Source of the DNA: Parus major
Lineage: Eukaryota; Chordata; Aves; Passeriformes; Paridae
Direction: 5' to 3'
DNA: 64,000 bases
NCBI RefSeq assembly: GCF_001522545.3
Contig: NC_031770.1
Coordinates: 8,335,321-8,399,320, forward strand
Below the pieces are notes generated by a model. It had not been told where the DNA came from. It was given only the letters and a program-made list of their open reading frames with translations, and ran no database searches. How positions within the stretch are numbered: position 1 is the first letter of the stretch; each line of letters begins with the position of its first letter. A program made the translations under genes and the position numbers. Shown piece after piece: positions 11,256-25,062 of the stretch.

Positions 11256-13919
11256 ATTCTATAGACCTTGACATACCTGCATGAAAATCAGAGGTACTGT
11301 CAGTGCTTGGTGGCCGTAATTAAGATTTCAAGGCAAAGGAACAGTATGTACTGATATTACAACACTGACTGTAAAACTGAAGTTTTCCAGGCTTTTTCAC
11401 TCATGTCTGTTCCAGATTTTGATGGCATCTTGGCTGTAGCAAGTTTCTCTTTGAGCATCTATGGAAAAGTACGGATGGGGGGTGTGTGCATGTGTGTGTT
11501 TGGGCACACACGAACGCAAATTGCACAACAAGGCAGTTTCCTATTAGTTTCACTTTACAGCTTCTGATGTTTACTGTGACAAATTTCAGTAAGAGGGGAT
11601 TTTGTATGCTGATTTATTTGTGAGGCCAGCTGTGTGACATTCATACAGTGAATGTTTTTGAGTGACCTGCTTTCTGTGACTTTTGAAAGAGAATCTGGCA
11701 TAGAAGAGTGAAATTAAACGAGTGAGTCACCACTTGCGCTTAAAATACATTTGAAATTACCAAAAGCTTTCGTTTTTTTCTGAACTATATTAAAACTATA
11801 GCAGGAAGATGAAATTCAGCATTCCTGATGCAATCTGACAAACACATGGAACACAATTGCTTGTAGTAGTGGTGTTTACAAGGTGCAAAGATGTCAGCGT
11901 GCAGGGGAGAGGGGTGAGGTTTTACAGCTCGGTGAAAAGGATATTCCCTGTGATGTAAATATTTTAGCAAGCAAGACTGTAATAAAGTAAAACTAATGAA
12001 AGACCAACAAACTACTAATCTTCTAATCCTGGAGAATAAATGAGCCTTTTAAAAAACCCAAATCCCAGAACTATAAAGACATTATTTCCAATAGCTTGGC
12101 AAATGCAATACTTTACTGTGTTACTATTTGCCTTTCTGTTACTATATATAAATTTATGTGTGCAAAAGTGTGACATACAGGTCTTGTCTTTCTTGTTCAC
12201 AAAGAGAAACGAGAAGTAATATAAAAGTAGGTGCTTCTGATGATGTAGATTTCAGCTTCTTAAAATTATTCCCTGGATTCCTTCGACTGATGATGTGTCA
12301 GCTCATATCACAGCCATGGCAGAGTCCAAACATGGGCCTGAAATTTCCTGATTGCCTCTGTTATTTGAACTTTTTTGCATTCTTGATCTCTGACTGATAG
12401 CTTCTCTTTCTTCAAGTGTTTTGACAGCTCCAGGGTTAAAGAGTAGTATCTTCAGAAAGCTCTATTGTGAAGTTTAGTAATCGACACCAATGACATAACA
12501 ACATTAAATCATCCACTTTTTTATTTTTCTTTTTTTTTTTATTTTTTAGTGGATAAGCCAGTCTGCTTGTAAATATGTTAAAGGATAGTGTGTAGGTGGA
12601 AGAAGAATTATGCTACTATTTTAAGAGCTAATAAATCTTTATTTAAGCAAGGGACCGCTAAAATTTAATTAGGCATATAAAAGCAGAGATCATTCTAAGG
12701 GTAAAAATATGCCAATTCTCACAAGTAAAGACATCTGCTTTATGGAAAAAGAGTAAGTTAAAGTATACTTCCCTGTTACTATGTCAATAGAAAAGCTGGT
12801 TACAGGAATTTAAGTTTAAAAAATGAGCAAAAAAAGAAAAAATAAAAATTTCAGGCTGTACACATGGGTATAAAAATGTGCTATGCAGTTAGTAATCTTG
12901 CCTGCTCTGCTTGGTAGTGTTATTGCCAACAAAGAATCTCTCTAATTCCTGAAGGACAGCCCTTTGAAAATACCATCTCACCAGCACAGAGCTGGTGCTC
13001 TGCAGCCAGGCCTCAGCACAGGGGTGAGCTGAAGCCTTTCTCAGCATTAGCTACGATGCCTTAGAGAGGGGTGCTGCTCATGGAAACCTTTGTGCACATC
13101 ATGAAATAAATTGTGACTGGCATGAAAAGTCAGACTAAGTCATTTTGGAAGAGGAAAATTACATTGGACAACACATTGCTCTTGGCGGGTTTGCTCGTGT
13201 GCCAGCCAGTGTTCTAGTAGGCACCAGGGGGGGAAAAAAAAAGAGGAATTCCTGATTTTTGCATGTGACATAAGTTGTTCCTCTGGTAAGCTCAGTGTCA
13301 CCATGGCAGTAAAAATAAAGCATCTTTTTCTCCCTCAGCATTACCAACATCTCGGAAAAATCCTTGAAATTTTGTACCCTCTAAATCTGTTGTTCAGTCA
13401 AGAAAAAAAAAAGTTAAAACTACATGTCCTTTTAAAGGATCTCTTAAATTTACAAATCTGTATCAACCTAAAATAAACACCTTCTCTAGACTGTGTTTTT
13501 TAATGAGCTCTGACACACTTGTGGAAGTTACCCTGAGTTTAATTTCTGTCCGAGCTAAAAAGCCAGGCAGCACAGGCTGCGAGTGCAGCACCCTCAGCTC
13601 TGCACAGGTCACCAAACTGCAGGTGTGGGTTATTATCATGCAGATTGCTCATAAACATTGCTGTGAGTGTTGAAGAGTCTGTGAAAAGATGATAGGGGCT
13701 GCTTTTATACCACCCTGGATAAATGTCTCTTCACTTGGGTGTGCTTCTTACCTGGAACGTGTGGCTGGGCAGAGCTTTGGACAGCAGAGCGCAGAGCTCA
13801 CCCCCGGGGCTTTGCTTGCTTTCCCAACATAATTATCAAATAACAAATACTCTTTCCTTCTGCCCAACTAGGACACAGTCTCTGACCTTTCCTACTCTTC
13901 CTGTTTTACTAGCCTCTAA

Positions 13920-14150
13920 GACCTCTGGAATCTTTTCTGAGCCATCACGTGGAGCCTCACGGAGTGCAGGCACAGCTACGTGGTGTAACAAATTGTCTGA
14001 GCAAATTGCTGAACCTATGCCGAAGATTTTGAAGAGCAGCTTATACAAATATCTGTCAAAAATAACATGGTGCAGCTCATCCTGCTCAAAGGGCAGGACA
14101 TACAATGTAAATGGCCTTTTAATTAAGGTCACCCTGCTTTCTGTGTTTAT
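13920..14150. promoter_or_regulatory. Candidate conserved non-coding element
   Basis: Non-repetitive block that keeps several CpGs (cacgtgg E-box-like site near 13948, cacgg, tacgtgg, gccgaag) in an AT-rich setting. It also holds a caaatatctgtcaaaaataa stretch near 14046 and a ttttaattaaggtcac stretch near 14117. Retained CpGs and homeobox-like ttaattaa suggest selection. The overlapping open frames on both strands do not resemble a known protein. Conservation is not tested. Confidence 0.3.
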
Positions 14151-15059
14151 TTGATTATGCTAAAACTATCTGAGAACAAACTCTTATCTTAACATAATAA
14201 GTTTTAAGCCTGTGTTTTGCCAAGTGAGGGGTACCAGAATGACATACTAAAAGTTATCTAAAATGCTGCCTTCTCAGCAGGGCTTATGTTTATGTTGCTG
14301 CCCATTCATCTTTTTGTTTTCTCTGGGAACATGACACAATCCAGGAAAGCTCATTCTGTGGGGCAGACTCTTTTAAATGCCATGTACTGCGTGCTCTAGG
14401 CAAGGATAGTCACAACTTGGCTAAGGAAGGTGTCTCTCATGTCTCAGCTTTCAACATTAATTTGTTCTGGAGAGAGTGCCATATGTACACTGAGTTACTC
14501 ACATTCATAAAAGAAACTAACTTGTGATAGGATCTAAATGCTTTTGATTAGACTTGAACATACAGATTCTGGGGTTTGCCTTCTCTAGGGCTAAAGAAAC
14601 ATAACAATTTCATATATCCAATGCTTCCAGTTTTCTGAAAAACGAAGGAATGTTATTAGTGACACTTGTGCATGCAGCATTCTGGTTTGCACATAAAATT
14701 CTAATTCTTGTATTCAGCTGTCTTGATTTCCTTTGTTTTGTAGGGTAGACAGTGCTTCAGTAGCTAGTAGGCTTTTTTGCTTACAATTTGAACAGTTAAG
14801 GTGTAGATATAATTCTGCTGGCAGGAGAAAACCTTTGGTCTCTAGTGAACTTACAGTGTAATGTGAATAAACTCCTGTTATTGATGATGAAGACCAAAGC
14901 AGATATTTTGAACTAAACATACTGGACAAAAGGGGACACCTTCTGCCTTCTTTTCTATCTGCATGATCCCATAGTGGCCTGCTGGACAGATGGTTTGGTT
15001 ATGACATGGTGAATTGCAAAGATTTTTGTTTCTCTAAAGTAATTGTTTGTACAAATCAC

Positions 15060-15360
15060 AGACCTCGTATGCGTAAAATTCCAGCCAGATGTTGAAACCA
15101 GAAATGAATCATGTCACCACAAGTCATTGATCTTGCTGGGAACTGTGGTGGTACCTCTGGTGATTTGCAGTGGGACATGTTAGTTGGGAGCAGAGGAATA
15201 GCAATGGTTTCCCTTGGAGCAAATTCCTTATATTTAGAGATGTGATCTGCAACTGCTAATTTGCTGATACTGTAGCTTGGATCATTCACAGTGTTTGAAC
15301 TGAAACCTTTTGGATTTAAAATAATCAAGACTATTGATTTACCCAAAGTAGAGAGATTTT
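15060..15360. promoter_or_regulatory. Candidate conserved block with a minus-strand open frame
   Basis: Balanced, non-repetitive sequence. The minus strand stays open for about 117 codons (15056-15409) with ordinary amino-acid composition. I do not recognise the predicted peptide, and no splice-site pattern marks an exon. A conserved non-coding element is about as likely as neutral DNA; a lineage-specific exon is the least likely option. Confidence 0.2.
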
Positions 15361-15596
15361 TGCATGAGCTCCTCTCTCTCTTTCCTGATTCCCCATATAT
15401 TCCACACATATATTCTTCCTCTGCTCATATCTATAGCTGATGCAGGAGTAATACCTGGAATTCTCCAGTTTCTCCCAAATTGCCTAGCTATTGGCTTTAC
15501 TTACCACAAGGCAGGCTGCAAGAAAATGCATCTCACAGGTTTTCACACAGGAATGCCATACAAAGTCACGCTGAGATTTCATCAGACGATCCTGGT

Positions 15597-16060
15597 GGCT
15601 AGATTGTGAGTGTGAGTGGAGTGGCTAGGCAGTGCCTGACAAATCCGAGAAGATTTTAGCACCTTCCAGAAAAAGATGTCTGCAAGCTAGCTAGGACAGA
15701 AGCTGAGGAGAAGCACTACTAGCAGACTAGCAGAAGGGTAGCTAACTTTAGAGGTGACATCAGTTAGACTTTGTGTGGCTCCAGGAAAGATCTCTGAAAT
15801 TTGAGCCTATAACAAAATGATATTTAGCCTCATGTGGAGTCTTGGTAACACAGGACTGGGCCAATAAAAGTCATGACAGAAAGCTGGAATGAGCCATCGA
15901 GGCTAGCACAGAAAGGGCTAGAAGAGTTTGGGAGAGCTAGAAGAGGAATGCAGAGGTGAAGATGAGATGATGTGAAAGAAGACAAGGACAAACACCGAAA
16001 CCAAAGGCTGGATGCAGTTCTAAGGAATATTTAAGATAAGCTCTGACAACAGAAAATGTT
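15597..16060. other. CTAG-rich, purine-leaning segment of unknown origin
   Basis: Plus-strand composition shifts to purine-rich, and the tetramer CTAG appears about nine times between about 15600 and 15945 (for example gctagctagg near 15686, two ctagcag near 15720-15732, ggctagcac near 15901, then gggctagaag and gagctagaag). Chance would give one or two. A ccaataaaagtc string near 15860 resembles a poly-A signal. An unrecognised LTR or other repeat is possible, but no termini or target-site duplication can be placed. Confidence 0.4.
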
Positions 16061-17039
16061 ACTTAGCTTTGAGCTCTGGATGTGCATCCCAGTCTGCTCC
16101 TAGCTTTCTGTTGGGATGAGATGCAGGAGCTCTGAGGAAAAGCTCAGAGGTGAGCTGTGGTGGCATCCCATGGCACACAGGAAGGTTCCTCCAGGTCTGC
16201 CCACTGAGGAGCCAGGAGTGCAGGATGGGATGGAGTGGGGACTCCCTTCCCTTTCTTCAAACTGGTCCCTAGTCTGTGGGAAACAGACAGATCCTTCCAT
16301 CCACTTTCACTCTAGACACCTTGCTGAATGATTCCCATGCCCTGTTCATTTTCCAGCAGTGTATGGCCACTGCTAAACATCAGAGAGAAAGCTTGGGCTG
16401 GAGCTGTGTGGAAAACTTGTCAGATTAGTGATAGGCTCTGTCTCTGTTTTTAAATAAGTGCCTTTTGCTTTCAAATAAATTGTGAACAGATCCACAGCAG
16501 AGACAAAGCCATTTTGAGTAAAGCAAAGGCCTTCTGTCAATAGTGGCAGTTGAAGGATCGGATCCCTCTATTCCTCGTTGGTTTGTAGCTTTGAAATACT
16601 ATTTTTTTGCACTTCTGTCCTTTCAGGAGTGAACCTCTGAAAAGGTTATGTGTTCTGAGAGCAAACCAGAATCTAAATATAGGAGGAAAAAAAATAGATG
16701 AGTTGTCTAGATTTTGAGAACTATGGATTCTAACCCATCCCCTTTAGCTGACGGCTCCTGCTGGCTAACAGACAGGCACAGTGTCCTGTCTTCCCCCTCC
16801 CACCTCAAACTCTGCTGCTGCCATTTCTCTTCTTGCAGAGGACAGGCAGCATAAAGGACAACAGTTTAGAGCAGAGATGTGACTCCAGTTCAGTAATACG
16901 ATCCCTTTACAACTCTGTTTCATGAAAACTTCTTCCCTTTTCCTGTGGTAACACAAGGGAAATATTTGTTTGCTACACATGCTTTATTTAGATAAAGGAA
17001 CAAGGGGGACAGTGTCTTACCAGCATTTAGAAATCAAAG

Positions 17040-17270
17040 AGGTTAGAGACTAATTCAGCCTGTTATTAATCTGTTGTTATATAGGATTCTGCTATTTATG
17101 TGGCACTAATTAATGTTTGAAAGGATATTTGCTTTTTTTTTTACCCTTCTGCTACGTAGAAGCAGTAACTGGCTAAACAAGAGCCCGAAGCCGGCACATG
17201 CAGCCTCTGTTAATATGGTTCAAATAACAATTTCTTTTCTGCCTTGTTCACAAAAATAAACAGAATGAAA
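17040..17270. promoter_or_regulatory. Candidate conserved non-coding element
   Basis: Contains cactaattaatgtttgaaa near 17103, a CpG-bearing gagcccgaagccggcaca near 17181, and a ggttcaaataacaatttc stretch near 17217, interrupted by a T run near 17133. Intact CpGs in AT-rich DNA and TAAT/AACAAT-type cores (homeodomain and SOX-like) fit an enhancer. This rests on inspection alone. Confidence 0.3.
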
Positions 17271-18386
17271 GAAAAATAAAAGTGTCAGTAACAACATCTT
17301 GCAACTTAGGAAAAAAGATTCGAATTACTAGTAAACTTAACCCCATTGCACACTACCCCACCCCCTGCCCTAAAATCCAATTTAATTTCACATGTTTCTG
17401 GCTTTAGTTGCATACAGCTGTGTTATAGCTTAAAACAACTAATCTTTTTCTTTTCATTTTTCTGTTTTTTAATATATTTTTGGTTTACAGGAACTATTAG
17501 TTGTTTGAACACATCTTGCAGCACATTTTCCTGTTTAAATTTATCCACAAAATACATAAATAAGGGGTTTGTGCTGGGAATTTCTGTTCTGAATTGTATT
17601 TGAGGAATGCTTTTAAAGCAAGCTGAGGAAAGTGTTTCAGATGTGCTCATCCAATTTACACAGAATTAGAAAGGAAATTTTCTGCCTTAGAGTTCTATAC
17701 TTACTGGGAAAATATTCACGTGTGGGGGTCTCATTTGCTTCTTGAGCGGTACCATTCGATCCTCAAATGTGTTCTGATTAAGAATGTGGGGGAAGCCTGT
17801 GATAAATCCACAAAAAATATACATAAAAAAATAAAAATAGAGATTTTCAGTGTGATAACCAGCCATCCATGCAATCTCAGGTGTCGATTTTGTGGTGCTG
17901 AGCAGGAGCAAAGCCTCACAGCCTGGTTGGGTTTAGGAATCTCACCCCGGTGGTGAACCCAGCGTGTTTGGGACGCTTTTCTGATGGTACAGAAGGGTCT
18001 GAGCCCTGGGAGCCCAGCAGGGGGTAGCCAAGCACTGGCAACGAAGGAAGCCTCCAACTTTGAAGTATCCTTCATTCTAAGGACAGCAAGAGTCAGCCTG
18101 CACTCTCCAAAGAGATTTTGCTTCCTCCAGGCTTGGGTTATTTACCCTGTTGGTGAGCAGTGGTGCTCTGCTTGCTGGGAGAAGCCACAGCACGGGAATT
18201 CACCATGCAGAATAATGTGCTGTCTCTCTTTTCCCCCTCCCCTTCACCTCTGGAATGTGGAGAGTTTAGATTGCTCAGGTGAACATTCCCCAGCTAAATC
18301 CTTGGAAGGCAAATGAGGGGGGGAACGGTTTTATTCTGATAAACTACTGTATTTTTGCAAGTGTTTGCATTTCTTGGCATAAAACT

Positions 18387-18421
18387 AATTTTTTTTCTTT
18401 TTTTTTTTTCTTTTTTTTTTA
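18387..18421. repeat. T-rich low-complexity run
   Basis: Long T runs broken by single C bases. No element boundaries are visible around it. Confidence 0.85.
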
Positions 18422-19530
18422 TTCCAAAGCTGCTTGCCAAACGTGTACATAATTTGCTATGCCTATGGAGTTGCATCACTAAGTGAGGAAGCTATGCTTT
18501 CCAAACTGAGACTGGCAGCTGGCAAACATAAAATATCTCAATGTTGGCAAAGTCCCACAAAAAAAAAAAAATTAGACACCTGGTTTTGAAAAATCCAAGG
18601 CTGGGTCTTCATTTAGTATAAAGCAAATGATCTTGAGCCTGTGCTCACTTGTCACAACTGAGAACTTGGTCACAACTGCTCCGTTTTGCAGCTGAATCTG
18701 TCTGCGATGGAAACTGAAAGTGTGTTCTGCTACCAGCCTGGAAAAATGCTGGAGAATATTTCTCCCTCTCAGACCCATCCCCAAGAAAAGCGTGGGACTT
18801 GGCTGGTTAGCTGGCATCCTGCAGATCTCAGGGATGCAGCAGCTTATGTCTGAAAAGCAGCTGCCCCTGACTTGTGCTGCACCCAGGCCTGCTGGCTTAG
18901 GGCAGGAGCCTGCCTTGCTGGGCACTGTCAGCCAGGCTCCTGCAGGCAGCCAGGAGGCAGGCAGCAGAACCAGGAGAGGATTATTAGTGATCACTTAGGT
19001 GCCTGTCTCAAGCTCTGCTCTGCATGACTTTGATGGCCTTGCCTTTGTTCCTGGCCCCTGCTCCTTGTCTCGCTCCTCTCCGTTGGCGAAGCGCTGCCTG
19101 CGTGACTTGTGTGCTCCAGAAGTGATCTGGAGATTGGGTCAGTTCAAGTTTTGGCTCGACAGATGGAGGGGGAAAAGCCTTTCAGCCTTCAGAGGAGGTG
19201 GGGGAAGCAGCAGCAGGGCTGGTGGGAGCCACACAGTCTGCAGGAAGGTGAGGCCCCCAAGGAGAGGTCTCTGTCTTCTGCTGTGGCTCCATTTGCTCAG
19301 GGAAGAATTAGCAGGAAAAAATACCCCCCACCACTCTCCAGAGCTATGGTGTCCTGAAATTTCAGTGATTCCTTCTGCAAAAGTTCTGTGCTGTGCCCAT
19401 GCTTGGTGGCACTGTGATATATTCTTTTGTCATTATTAGTGAGGAAGATGTAAATGCTTATTGCCATTCTTCTCCTAAAATTAAGGTGTTACTGCCTGCG
19501 CAGCTTGGGAAGCAACGTTCCTACCCTGTT

Positions 19531-19576
19531 ATATATTCATATGAGATAATATATATATACATACATATAATATAAT
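19531..19576. repeat. AT-rich microsatellite region
   Basis: Mixed (AT)n with a short (ACAT) interruption. Simple repeat. Confidence 0.8.
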
Positions 19577-20722
19577 GATTTTTTTAAGGAGGCAGTTGTG
19601 AAGGGAAGGAATGCTGCTTGATACCTGTTTAAGTGGATGTTAATATAAAAGCCCCTCAGTTTTGTGTAGCCCATACTTACCTTGCTGCTACCTACACCAG
19701 GCTGCTCCTGTGTTGTTTCCTTTGTTCTGTTTTCCTCAGTGCAATGAACCCTTACGTTATGAGTTTCTGCTGTAGTTTTAACCTCTAATATGCAACCATT
19801 ACAGCTTATCTTGTCTCCTAAATTACTCTAAAATCCAATTATAAAATCCTCTTTCCCTCAATAGCACACAACTTGCCACATTACTGAAATGCTGGGTAGC
19901 TCTTTTGTTTTTTCTAAATTAATAATAACTACCATTTTCCGTCTGCTCTTAGTATGGAAGTCTTTTATATCACTGTGCTGCTTTCCCATAATACATATTA
20001 TGGTTCTTTTTTTATGCTAGTTATGTTTGGAAAAAACAAGAAAGATTTTGAAAAGATGTGCCAGTCAACTTCTGTGTATCAAAATATAACAATGAAAATC
20101 CTTAGTGGAAACTTAGCAGAAAATTCCCAATAGTAATGTATCCTGCCAGATGAAAATGGCAATTCATCACTTGGTGGACCATTTTTTTTTTTTTGGGCAG
20201 GAACAGTTGTTACTTCAAACCAGTTTCTAATGATTTCAAAATAAGGGTCCTGAGGTAACATGTCAAAAGAAATGCAACAGGGCAAGTGAAAAACTCTATA
20301 TTCAAAATATTCAAAAATATTTGTGCCTTACCATTATGTTTTCTAAATTCCTAGTAGGCTTTGTGTCATTTTTAAAACAATCAGATTATAAAAACAGATG
20401 TGATTTACTTTGGAAGTTTATTAAATACACATCCTGAGTTCCTAGCTTTTCCTTTTTCAGAATGCTGCAGTTTCCATATTAATAGTCCAGACGCTGATTG
20501 TGTCCTGACACTAAATCTTTTGCTCTTAGAATATTAACTATGTTGATAAAACCACTAGCCTGTTTTTTAATAAACTCTCCAGTACCGTAAGCATTTTCTG
20601 AACCCCAGTGTGAAGATCTGGCGATAAAAGGGATGCAGTGGAAATAAAGATGAGAGCTTGAGTGAGATTTTCCAGAAGAGCTTGCTAATGGTAAATAACA
20701 TCTTCACTTGGTCACATACAAA

Positions 20723-20791
20723 TGCATATATATAGATATTATATATATATAAATATATTTATATATATGTATATGTGTGTGTGTGTGTGTT
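20723..20791. repeat. Compound (AT)n-(GT)n microsatellite
   Basis: An imperfect AT repeat passes into about eight GT units (ending at about 20790). The compound structure is typical of a variable vertebrate microsatellite. Confidence 0.9.
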
Positions 20792-21506
20792 ACTTTAACC
20801 ACACCATCCAGCATTACCTAGTAATTAGTCAAGTGCAATAAATGAATCAAAGAATGAGTGCACACCAATGCAGGCTTCCCAAGGGAAGAGTTATTTTTAC
20901 AGATCCCATGCTGAAAGTTATCTCCCCTGGAACTGAATAGATTTTTGCAAGTTTACAATGAAGGTGTAAGACACAGCCACAATTGTGTGTGCTGTGGGAA
21001 CCATCCTCATGGGAGTTCTTTCTGCCTCTTCATAGAAATTACACATATAAGGATCAGAGTGTTGACTGTACTCTGGTATTTCTCCCATCCTACTTAACTG
21101 GACCTTAACACCAAAATAAGGCCTCAAAGCTTGATTTTTAAAGGGCAGTGCTTGGCTTGTCCACCAGTGAAGTGAATGGCAAAACTCCAACTAGCTCCAG
21201 CAGTTGGTCTGATTGGACCCCAGCCCAGCTCCCTTTGGTTGCATGCTGCTCACAGCCCCATCCTCTCTCCCAGGAGCTGAATGAAAATATTTTGTTGTTT
21301 TTCTAGGCTGGTATATTCTAGTTTGGTGTTCTCATGCATTTCATGTTTTGAGGTTATGCAGGGTTTTTTATTCTTTTATTTCTTTTTTTTTAATTGTATC
21401 TACTTCTTAAGTGACTGCTTCTTTGAGCTTGGGAAATCTATCACTTAATTTACTTTAGGTCATGATAAATAAACCTGTATCAGCACAGATGTAAAAGTCA
21501 TTGAAA

Positions 21507-21528
21507 ATATATATATATATATATATAA
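21507..21528. repeat. (AT)n microsatellite
   Basis: About ten uninterrupted AT units. Confidence 0.9.
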
Positions 21529-24500
21529 AATTGAAGTTCAAGGTAACATTTAGATGAATAATTATTTACTGTTTTGTAAATGATGACATATATGACAGCA
21601 ATCATGCCTTAGTACAAGTGCTTTTCTGTTTTGAATGTCTCATTAGCTGCTTTCTAGGGTTGTACTGGTTTTTTAAGATTCAGATTCAAAATCTCTTCTG
21701 ATTTCTGCTGTTAGGTTTTTGGCAGTGGGCCAGCTCCAGATATGCATAATATTTCACTGTTAGACCTTGCAAACAGAATATCCTGCTGTGCTAAAGAAAA
21801 CATTGTGTTTCTTACCACATGAAAATAATCCATCACTTTTCAATCAGCACACATGTATACACTGGTGTGCTCACGCACACACACCCACCCTTCTACCTGC
21901 TTTTCCCATCAGACTCCAGAAAAAATTAATGACTGTGATGTGAAGGGTGGACTCTTTGTACATGATCCATTAAAGTACAAAATAATCAAAATATATCTAG
22001 CATCTGATCTGCAAAGCAACGTGGAGAGGCAAGCTGAGGAAACAGACCGTCTGAAGACCTCTCTGACCTTCTTCAAGGAGCAGCATCTTTTTGTTTGTTT
22101 AAATGCTACATGGAAAGTGAGAATGTAAGTTTAAGGCAACCTAGAACATCCCTTTGAGCAGATCACCGCTGCTGCATGGAATGCATTATATATAAAAAAG
22201 GAAATTAGCATATCTATTGTACAGCCCACAAAATACATGTTGCCTTGTTTAATGTGTGCAGCTAATCAGGAGAGATTTTCCCCCTTGGAAATTACACAGG
22301 AGGGAGTTTATTCACAATGGAGCACAGGGAATATGTGGGTGCATGCCCACAGGCTGCAGGAAAAATAATGTGAGTTCTTTCTTTTTGTTATGTTGTTCTG
22401 GATATCACTGTGAATTTTTGGCTCTTTTTCTATGCCACTGAAATCTGGGTATTTACCAAGGACAGTGATAACAGTATGCCATTTTAAGAACAGGGGTTAA
22501 ACAAAAGAATAATTTAGCTACCTAAATTTGTTCTTTGTTTACAGGCAGACAACATATTGCATACCAGTAACACAAGTGCTGAAACTGTAGTCAATGGAAC
22601 TACAGATAACTGAGGTGTAGTAGAGTAAATATCCTGTAATCCAACTAAGTATTTAGGCAGTATTTCACTTTGCAGTGAAGTTAGAACTCCAAGCAGGTGT
22701 TAAGTCCAAGGGTTTTTTCTTCTTAAATGCTGCTCTACTCTTCTGAACACAGCACTTGTAGGATGTCTCTACAGCAAACTGAGAGAGGGAGGGACCACTC
22801 AGAAGTGCTTTGCATCACCTATCATGAATCAATGAAGAGCCTGGAGGTGGGAGGAATCATGATGTACAACTTTGTGGAAGCTCCCTCTCTTCCCTCTGCA
22901 TTCCTCAATATTTTGCTGAATGGGAATGGATTAGGAAATGTAAGAGGTGTAGGATATAGCTTTTTATGCCTATTGGTAATGCACCAACAAAATGCACAAG
23001 GGTCATTCTGGTAGGTAAGATCAGGGGATCCCAGGAGGAATCTTTTTCTCACTGTCTTTCAAGGTATTAATATTTTTATCTTCCTGTGCCTTAGATCTAA
23101 ATTCAAAGCAGTAGGGTGTGGTAGCTGAAAGAGCAGCACCAGAAGTGTGCAGTGGGCAAGGTGAAGAACAGGCACTGAGAACTGGGGGAAGCACCAAGGC
23201 TCCGGGAACCTGGCTTTTAAATCCCAACATTCTTCTCTGATGCTCTTTAAGTCTTTTCAGTCATGCACTTTTAGACCACCGAATTTTGAACTTCTGGTCA
23301 CCCCTTTCTTCCAGATGTGAAAACAAGAGCTTGTCATTGGAAAAAGGAGTTCTCAACAGAACTGTCACAATGCAATTTGTGACATGAGTCAAAAATCAGA
23401 GATCTACTCTGTTGCCATGATAATACTTGATTAAGATGACTTACCAGGCTGTCAGTTCAGCAGTTTTGTTGCCAGGCACTTATTTTTTTCCTTTCTTAAT
23501 TATTTTTTTGTTCTTTATCTAGTTTTAGGGGATTGGAAATTGATGCGATATATTCTGACATCTAAATAAAGCATGAGAACATTTGAACAGCCTTTTCAGG
23601 ATTGTTTTTTAAAACAAATGACTTTCCTTTGGAGTTCCATATCTTTCAGCTCCTTTTCCTTTTCTCTTTAAACATGGAGTTGTAAGGAGAACATGGAGAG
23701 GGTAAATAACGAAAAAAGGTCTAGTGGTTGGAGAAAAATATATTTATTTTCAGTCATGCTGACTCATGCCTGACCTTAACAAGGCAGTTACCCACTTTGT
23801 ACTGAGAGATGTGTAAAATAGTTTTGGTTGAAATAAAAAGAAAATATGTATTTGTAGAAAAGACCAGAAATCTTTGCCAACATTTTTACTTGTGGAGAAA
23901 TAAACAGTTTTCCACTAAATCAAGTCTGTTTGTCTGAATTTTCAGAGGTCAAGCCCAAATGGAGTTAACTGAAGCTGTGGTCACTCCAAAAGATGGGGAA
24001 TACCCTTTGTAGTGGTTTTCTGGTCTTAAATGTGAATGAAGCTTTGTGCAGTCTTCAAGAGACTCACTTTCCATGAGTGAAGAGCACAGTTCATTTCCCT
24101 CCCATGCACTATACTCACACTGTGGAAACAGAATTACTCACTGATACTGCTCCATTTCAGCTAGTGACTTTTCAGAATGTTGCCTTTTCATGTGCCTGCC
24201 TCTTCATTGTCTTCTCACCCCAATTAGAGGAGCATTTGAGCTTTGGCGTTGTACCTGAGCGTTTGTAACACACATGAAATGTCAGAAAATTTAATTTAAT
24301 GAACAGCTTTTGCAGGTGGAGTTATTTACATTATTATTTTTCACACAAGAATGTTTTCATTCAGCAGAAGCTGAAGAATGATGTCAGACAATCTGATGAA
24401 CTCATCTTTCAGAATGGCTTGCCTTTTTTAACTCCAAATTTCTGACAGTGCTATTTTTTATCCTGCTCATTCAGAGGTTCCACAAAGAAAAATGTGAGGG

Positions 24501-25062
24501 GGAGATTGTGCATCTAACATGTAAAATGCTGTTCAGCCATGTAATTTGCTTTAATTCCATGTACTGCAGTGTAGAGAGCCCTGTCTAAACCACTTTATGG
24601 TTAATCCCCTGCTGCTGTGAGAAAAGCTGTTTTCACCTTTAGGGATGAGCGTGGACCCTTTCTTTGGCTCAGTCACCTCAGCAATAGCATCCAGAGGAGG
24701 TGTCCAAGCTTCTCCTTTGTCCAGAATGTCTGCTGGCTTGACAGGATGGACTCTGAGGGCAGCAGGATGGAAGAGGAGGAATGAGAAGTAAGGCTGGGGG
24801 AAGAGATCTCTCATTATTTACTTTGGGGAGGGGTAGAAGAAATGCTAGAAGAAATAAATCTGAGTCTTCTGGCAGAAAGAGACTGGAGGACAATCAGGTG
24901 ACAAAGAGGTGAAATAGATGCTGATAAAGCATGATGAAGTAGGGAAAAGAGCAGTATGTGTGGAGCCTGGGCCACCAAGAAATAGTTGATGCATAAAGTC
25001 AAATATCAGCAGTCCCCAAGTGACAGGCAGAGAAGAAAAATAACCAACCTAAGAGAAAAATT

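Larger units (their letters stand above)
10079..15596. other. Non-coding DNA, no gene recognised
   Basis: No exon or RNA gene supported. Contents include a small AT duplication (11214-11255), a T-rich run near 12519-12546, and non-repetitive blocks at 11560-11770, 13920-14150 and 15060-15360 that could be conserved. The 143-codon plus-strand frame at 13723-14154 overlaps a minus-strand frame and has no recognisable domain. Confidence 0.7.
16061..25062. other. Non-coding DNA, no gene recognised
   Basis: Unique sequence with a relatively GC-rich pocket at about 18600-19340, where the longest frame of the window lies (18999-19439, 146 codons). That frame has no domain and overlaps a shorter frame in another phase. 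Otherwise it is AT-rich with microsatellites near 19.5, 20.7 and 21.5 kb. No repeat family was recognised. Confidence 0.7.

Noticed and set aside
18999..19439. Longest open frame (146 codons, plus strand)
   Set aside because: It lies in a relatively GC-rich pocket where stop codons are rarer, overlaps another frame, and shows no domain, conserved motif or clear splice or start context.
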